16,768 nucleotides of DNA, from contig JAJQHF010000155.1 of the NCBI GenBank assembly GCA_021199975.1, positions 1-16,768 of the forward strand. The letters are read 5' to 3'. The notes under the pieces are model-generated. The model worked only from the letters and a program-made list of their open reading frames with translations, had not been told where the DNA came from and ran no database searches. A program made the translations under genes and the position numbers. Source of the DNA: Candidatus Gastranaerophilales bacterium. GTDB lineage: Bacteria; Cyanobacteriota; Vampirovibrionia; Gastranaerophilales; Gastranaerophilaceae. Shown here piece by piece: positions 13,016 to 16,768 of this stretch (the first letter of the stretch is position 1; each line of letters opens with the position of its first letter).

Positions 13016-14365
13016 TTAAATATCAACATTTTTCATCATTGAAATTAAGGTTGAAATTGTTGACTGCATTGTAACACTGTCAGATATTCTTTGCTGTAAA
13101 AATGCATTAATTTGCGGCATTAATTCAATGGCAGTATCGAGCTTTGGGTTAGACCCCGCATTATACATACCGACATCAATTAAATCTTTATTTTCACGGT
13201 ATAAAGCCATTATTTTACGCATTTTATATGCCGCCTGCTTGTGTTCCTCCGTTACTATTTCAGTAAATAAACGGCTGATACTGCCTAAAACATCTATAGC
13301 GGGATAATGGTTCATTTCCGCAATTTTTCTGGATAAGAAAATATGCCCGTCTACAATACCTCTTACCGTATCAACAACAGGGTCGCTGATATCGTCACCT
13401 TCCATCAAAACTGTGTACAAAGCGGTGATAGAACCTTTTGGGCTGTTTCCGCTTCTTTCAAGCGCACGTTGGAGCCAAGAAAAGATTGAAGGAGGGTATC
13501 CTTTAATAGTAGGCGGTTCTCCGATAGACAGACCTACTTCTCTTCCAGCCATAGCGCAGCGGGTAACAGTATCCGTCATCAAAAAAACTTTTTTACCCTG
13601 ATCCCTAAAATACTCGCATACTGCTGTTGCAGACAAAAGACACTTCTGACGGATTAAAGGAGGCTGATCACCTGTAGAGCAAACAAGTACAGACTTTTTC
13701 ATACCTTCCGTGCCGAGTGAATTTTCTACGAACTCCTTTACTTCTCTGCCACGTTCTCCGATTAAAGCAACAACGTTAACGTCAGCATCGGAATTTCTAG
13801 CTATCATACCAAGCATTGTACTTTTTCCGACGCCTGAACCGGCGAATAATCCCATACGCTGACCGGCACCTAAAGTAAGCATAGAATCTATAGCTCTTAC
13901 ACCCGTTGAAAACATTGTTTTAATAATGGGACGGTCAAATGCCCCCGGAGGCGGGCTGTCTATATTTACCCATTTACCGCCTCTTGTATCCAATGGTTTA
14001 CCGTCTATAGGCTCTCCTAAAGGACTTATTAAACGACCTAGAAGAAAATCACCCATAGGAATACTTATAGCTTTTCCTGTTGTAGTTACAAGACTTCCCT
14101 GCCCTATACCGGCACCATCATATAATAACAAAAGCTGTGCATTTTCTCCTTTAAAAGCTACTACCTCGGCAGGTTTTTTTTCACCTTCATAATTTTCTAT
14201 AAAACACAAATCTCCGATTTTTAAACCCGGAAGTTTAACCTCTACCGTTAATCCCAATAATTTTGATACGCTGCCTTTATAAGAATATAATTTTGTCGAA
14301 TTAATTATATCAAATGCCTGTTTTTTTACAAATTCTATAGATTTTTCTCTTGATTGCTCTATCAT
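13016..14365 (-). CDS. fliI: Flagellar export ATPase FliI
   Basis: A 449-aa F1-beta-like ATPase that energises substrate unfolding and entry at the base of the flagellar type III export apparatus. The Walker A motif is AGSGVGKST (175-183), the catalytic Glu lies in IGERGREV (202-209), and Walker B ends at Asp265 in KKVFLMTDTVTR. GEPPTIKGYPPSIFSWLQR and GSITALYTVLMEGDD follow. I prefer FliI to its injectisome relative SctN because of AGSGVGKS (SctN usually has an AAxGGGKS form) and DTVRGIVDGHI. The flhA and fliH neighbours fit either system. The ATG lies 4 bp after the flhA stop, so the genes are cotranscribed and probably translationally coupled. It is the last gene of the operon here; the usual downstream fliJ is absent, and a radical SAM gene follows. 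Confidence 0.93.
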   Translation of the reverse strand: MIEQSREKSIEFVKKQAFDIINSTKLYSYKGSVSKLLGLTVEVKLPGLKIGDLCFIENYEGEKKPAEVVAFKGENAQLLLLYDGAGIGQGSLVTTTGKAISIPMGDFLLGRLISPLGEPIDGKPLDTRGGKWVNIDSPPPGAFDRPIIKTMFSTGVRAIDSMLTLGAGQRMGLFAGSGVGKSTMLGMIARNSDADVNVVALIGERGREVKEFVENSLGTEGMKKSVLVCSTGDQPPLIRQKCLLSATAVCEYFRDQGKKVFLMTDTVTRCAMAGREVGLSIGEPPTIKGYPPSIFSWLQRALERSGNSPKGSITALYTVLMEGDDISDPVVDTVRGIVDGHIFLSRKIAEMNHYPAIDVLGSISRLFTEIVTEEHKQAAYKMRKIMALYRENKDLIDVGMYNAGSNPKLDTAIELMPQINAFLQQRISDSVTMQSTISTLISMMKNVDI

Positions 14366-14369
14366 ATTT

Positions 14370-16472
14370 TTATCCGAAATTATAATTTACCGATTCACCT
14401 ATTGTATCAACCGCTTCAACTCTTATATCCGTTATAAGTTCCGAATAAGAAATAACAACAATGGTAGGAATATGTCTTTCCAATAATTGGTACAACGGAA
14501 GTCTTATTCTTGGAGAACATAAAATAACAGGCTGGACATTTACACTTTGATGCGCTCTGATAAGAGTAGAAGCGGCAGATTCAATTAATTCCTGCACCTG
14601 CAAAGGATTTAGCAGGAACATAGTACCTAATTCAGTTCTCTGACAGCTGTCATCTAAGGTCTTTTCCCACTCTGGAGAAAGAGTTAACGCATATAATATT
14701 TTATCATTTGTACAATTAGCAAGACATATTTGTCTGCCTAATGCAGCTCTTAAACGCTCGGACAAAATATCAGGTTCTTTTGAAAATCTTGCATAATCGC
14801 ATAAACGTTCAAAAATATAAATAATATCTTTAATAGAAACTTTTTCTCTGATAAGGTTAACAAATATTTTACGCAGGTCGCTTGTTGAAATTATGGTCGG
14901 AACTAAGTCATTAACAAGAGTCGGGTCTTGGCTTTTAACAAGTTCCATAAGCTTAAGAACGTCAGTTTTTGTCATAATTTCATCTACATATTTTCTTACA
15001 CAATCCTGCAAATGGGTAATAATAACATCAACAGAATCCACCGCAGTAACATCTTTAATATCTTTTAAGAAATTCGTATCCATCCAATAAGCTTGTGTTT
15101 GATAAGTAGGATCAAGCCCTATAATTGCATCTTTGGGCACTTCTCTGCCTGTCGCATCCCACTGATCGGCAATTACCATACTCTTTTTAGGATAGACAGT
15201 CCCCATAGCTACCCTGTTGCCGCGAACGGAAATCATGTATTCATTAGCACCGATTGCCGAAGAATCCATAATTCTTATATTAGGAATAATATAACCTAAT
15301 TGGTCAGTTACACGCTGTCTTAAAGCAGCAATTTTGGGCAGCAGCATACCGTCTTGGTCAGGATCTGCAATTTCCAATAATCCCGAACCGACTTGTAAAT
15401 TTAAAACATCAACACCTAAACGTTCATACATTCTATTGGGGTTTGTTAAATCACTCATGCTTTTCTTTACTGCATCTAATTGCCCTAATTGAGATTGTAC
15501 ATCTTTATTAACAGATACAATCAGCCAGGCTGATGTAATAATTAATATATACACCGTAAATGTATACCACGGAAGCCCCGTATAAAAGCTTGTAAGAACA
15601 ATAATACCGAGAAATCCGCATGTGAACATTAAGCTTGAAGGTTTACTTAAAATTTGATTTGCTAAATCACCGCCTAAAGAAGCACCGGAAGCAGTTGAAC
15701 GGGTCATTACGATACCGGCTGCAACTGCCATTAATAATGAAGGCAATTGAGAAGCAAGTCCGTCACCTACAGTTAATACCGTATATTTTTGTACGGCTTC
15801 CCCCGGCTGCAAACCGTTCATTAAAATACCAATACATAATCCGCCTATGATATTTATTATTACAATGATGATACCTGCCATTGTATCACCTTTTACGAAC
15901 TTCATTGCACCATCCATAGAACCGTATAAGTTAGATTCTCTAGCTAAATCTTCACGTCTTTTAGCCGCTTCATCGGGAGAAATTAAGCCCTGATTAAAAT
16001 CTCCGTCAATTTGCATTTGTTTACCGGGCATAGCATCTAATGCAAATCTTGCGGCAACTTCGGCTATACGTTCGGAACCTTTTGTAATAACCATAAACTG
16101 GACAATTGTAATAATAATAAATATTACAAAACCGACAATCAAATTACCGCCGGTAACGAAATTTCCGAAAGCATCAATTACCTCTCCGGCTTCTCCTTTT
16201 GATAAAATAAGCCTTGTTGAAGCTATGGATAATACAAGCCTGAACATTGTACCCAATAATATAATAGATGGGAATGATGCTAATTCTAACGGTCTTTGAA
16301 TATATAAAGCTATCATTAACAGTAAAATACCCAGTGTTATATTAAAACTTATGGCAAAGTTAACAATAATCGGAGGAAGTTCAACAATTAATATAACAAC
16401 CAGCAGTATAACAAACAGTGCCAAAGCAATTTCACTAATCATTGAAGGTTTTGGAGCTTGTGCCTGCGCCAT
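14370..16472 (-). CDS. flhA: Flagellar export gate protein FlhA
   Basis: A 700-aa FHIPEP-family protein forming the nonameric export gate of the flagellar type III apparatus. An N-terminal membrane domain of about eight helices (1-322) contains the family signature ERIAEVAARFALDAMPGKQ and MQIDGD (134-158), then YGSMDGAMKFVKGD (183-196) in the cytoplasmic loop. The C-terminal cytoplasmic domain (323-700), which docks chaperones and substrates, includes IRIMDSSAIGANEYMI and the final PVILCSPRIRLPLYQLLER. RIMD..ANEYMISVRG is flagellar-like, whereas MDGAMKFVKGD is also common in the injectisome homologue SctV. FlhA is preferred because of the FliI features and the distant FliA-type sigma factor. 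The ATG follows the fliH stop directly (TAAATG), with AAGGA within the fliH end. The length is normal. Confidence 0.94.
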   Translation of the reverse strand: MAQAQAPKPSMISEIALALFVILLVVILIVELPPIIVNFAISFNITLGILLLMIALYIQRPLELASFPSIILLGTMFRLVLSIASTRLILSKGEAGEVIDAFGNFVTGGNLIVGFVIFIIITIVQFMVITKGSERIAEVAARFALDAMPGKQMQIDGDFNQGLISPDEAAKRREDLARESNLYGSMDGAMKFVKGDTMAGIIIVIINIIGGLCIGILMNGLQPGEAVQKYTVLTVGDGLASQLPSLLMAVAAGIVMTRSTASGASLGGDLANQILSKPSSLMFTCGFLGIIVLTSFYTGLPWYTFTVYILIITSAWLIVSVNKDVQSQLGQLDAVKKSMSDLTNPNRMYERLGVDVLNLQVGSGLLEIADPDQDGMLLPKIAALRQRVTDQLGYIIPNIRIMDSSAIGANEYMISVRGNRVAMGTVYPKKSMVIADQWDATGREVPKDAIIGLDPTYQTQAYWMDTNFLKDIKDVTAVDSVDVIITHLQDCVRKYVDEIMTKTDVLKLMELVKSQDPTLVNDLVPTIISTSDLRKIFVNLIREKVSIKDIIYIFERLCDYARFSKEPDILSERLRAALGRQICLANCTNDKILYALTLSPEWEKTLDDSCQRTELGTMFLLNPLQVQELIESAASTLIRAHQSVNVQPVILCSPRIRLPLYQLLERHIPTIVVISYSELITDIRVEAVDTIGESVNYNFG

Positions 16473-16768
16473 TTATTCTTCCTTACTTTCTTCTTGTTTT
16501 TTTAATGCTTTTTCAATTATGGCAATTTGAGTTGACACAGTTGCATCAATTATTCCGTTGGAGGTTTCGACCGTAACTCCGCCGTCTTTTATTTCATTAT
16601 CAGGTATTACCGATATTTTAGCTTCCGTGAAATTATCCGAAAAAATATCAGAAATTTTATCCTTTACTATTTCTACATCTTTAGGTTTTACTTTCAATGT
16701 AATTTTGTTTTCCGTTTTATGGACTTCTTCCATCACATTTTTAATTAAAGGAATTATATATTCTTTAT
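16473..16768 (-). CDS. fliH: Flagellar assembly protein FliH, C-terminal part
   Basis: This is the 3' part of a gene entering from the right edge. The frame is open through the edge and reads KEYIIPLIKNVMEEVHKTEN before the internal GTG at 16736, so that GTG is not the true start. The visible residues match the C-terminal domain of FliH/SctL, which binds the export ATPase and acts as its stator: a leading helix, a strand (ITLKVKPKDVEIV), then SVIPDNEIKDGGVTVETSNGIIDATV, corresponding to the family's D..I..GG..IET..G.IDA pattern. The end is a short acidic and Lys-rich helix. It abuts flhA with no spacer and should be cotranslated with it. The family call is good despite the small fragment. Confidence 0.82.
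   Translation of the reverse strand, partial: KEYIIPLIKNVMEEVHKTENKITLKVKPKDVEIVKDKISDIFSDNFTEAKISVIPDNEIKDGGVTVETSNGIIDATVSTQIAIIEKALKKQEESKEE

Noticed and set aside
13413..14192. Open frames opposite fliI, and similar ones opposite flhA, the kinase-like gene and the radical SAM genes
   Set aside because: They are antisense to strongly conserved coding sequence, lack ribosome sites and show no recognisable protein features.
13016..16768. Non-flagellar type III secretion (injectisome) operon
   Set aside because: The FliI Walker A AGSGVGKS and DTVRGIVDGHI are flagellar-like, and a FliA-type sigma factor is nearby. Some FlhA segments are SctV-like, so this is disfavoured rather than excluded.

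Overview
The window is AT-rich, roughly 30% GC by eye, and densely packed, with a bacterial gene complement. Flagellar export genes, an intact shikimate dehydrogenase, a topoisomerase I with four zinc ribbons, a CsaB-type pyruvyl transferase and a 78-residue protein beginning MKISPISFG together suggest a flagellated member of the non-photosynthetic cyanobacterial sister class (Vampirovibrionia/'Melainabacteria', probably the gut order Gastranaerophilales). That placement rests on overall flavour and on remembered N-terminal motifs, not on a search. Codon use looks even throughout, and I see no insertion sequence, phage gene, CRISPR array, tRNA or rRNA.

Layout from left to right. (1) The 3' part of an unrecognised gene (to 431, +), then a FliA/sigma-28-family sigma factor (529-1347, +). 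(2) A three-gene minus-strand unit: TPR protein, PfkB/KDG-kinase-like protein and CsaB-like pyruvyl transferase (4095 down to 1348). Its last stop codon abuts the sigma-factor stop. (3) A 78-aa gene (4362-4598, +) with a promoter-like sequence overlapped by a 9-bp inverted repeat. It is followed by a 102-nt imperfect hairpin ending in a T-run (4608-4714). (4) topA-aroE (4818-7910, +), 3 bp apart. (5) A minus-strand pair, a CdsA-like cytidylyltransferase followed by a GT-C-type membrane glycosyltransferase (10343 to 7922). (6) Two radical SAM genes, one cobalamin-binding-type (+) and one SPASM-type (-), convergent with a 17-nt overlap. (7) A minus-strand flagellar export operon entering from the right edge: fliH (partial), flhA, fliI.

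The flagellar genes encode the export gate (FlhA), the export ATPase (FliI) and its stator (FliH). The FliA-type sigma factor at the other end would be the expected regulator of late flagellar genes. The CsaB, GT-C, CdsA and possibly radical SAM genes point to cell-envelope glycan or lipid modification.

The items most worth checking are the 102-nt hairpin, the palindrome over the promoter of the small ISFG protein, and two enzyme homologues with altered active-site motifs (PfkB-like GFFD instead of GAGD; CdsA-like with several signature substitutions). I found nothing I can firmly call a new defence or mobile system.
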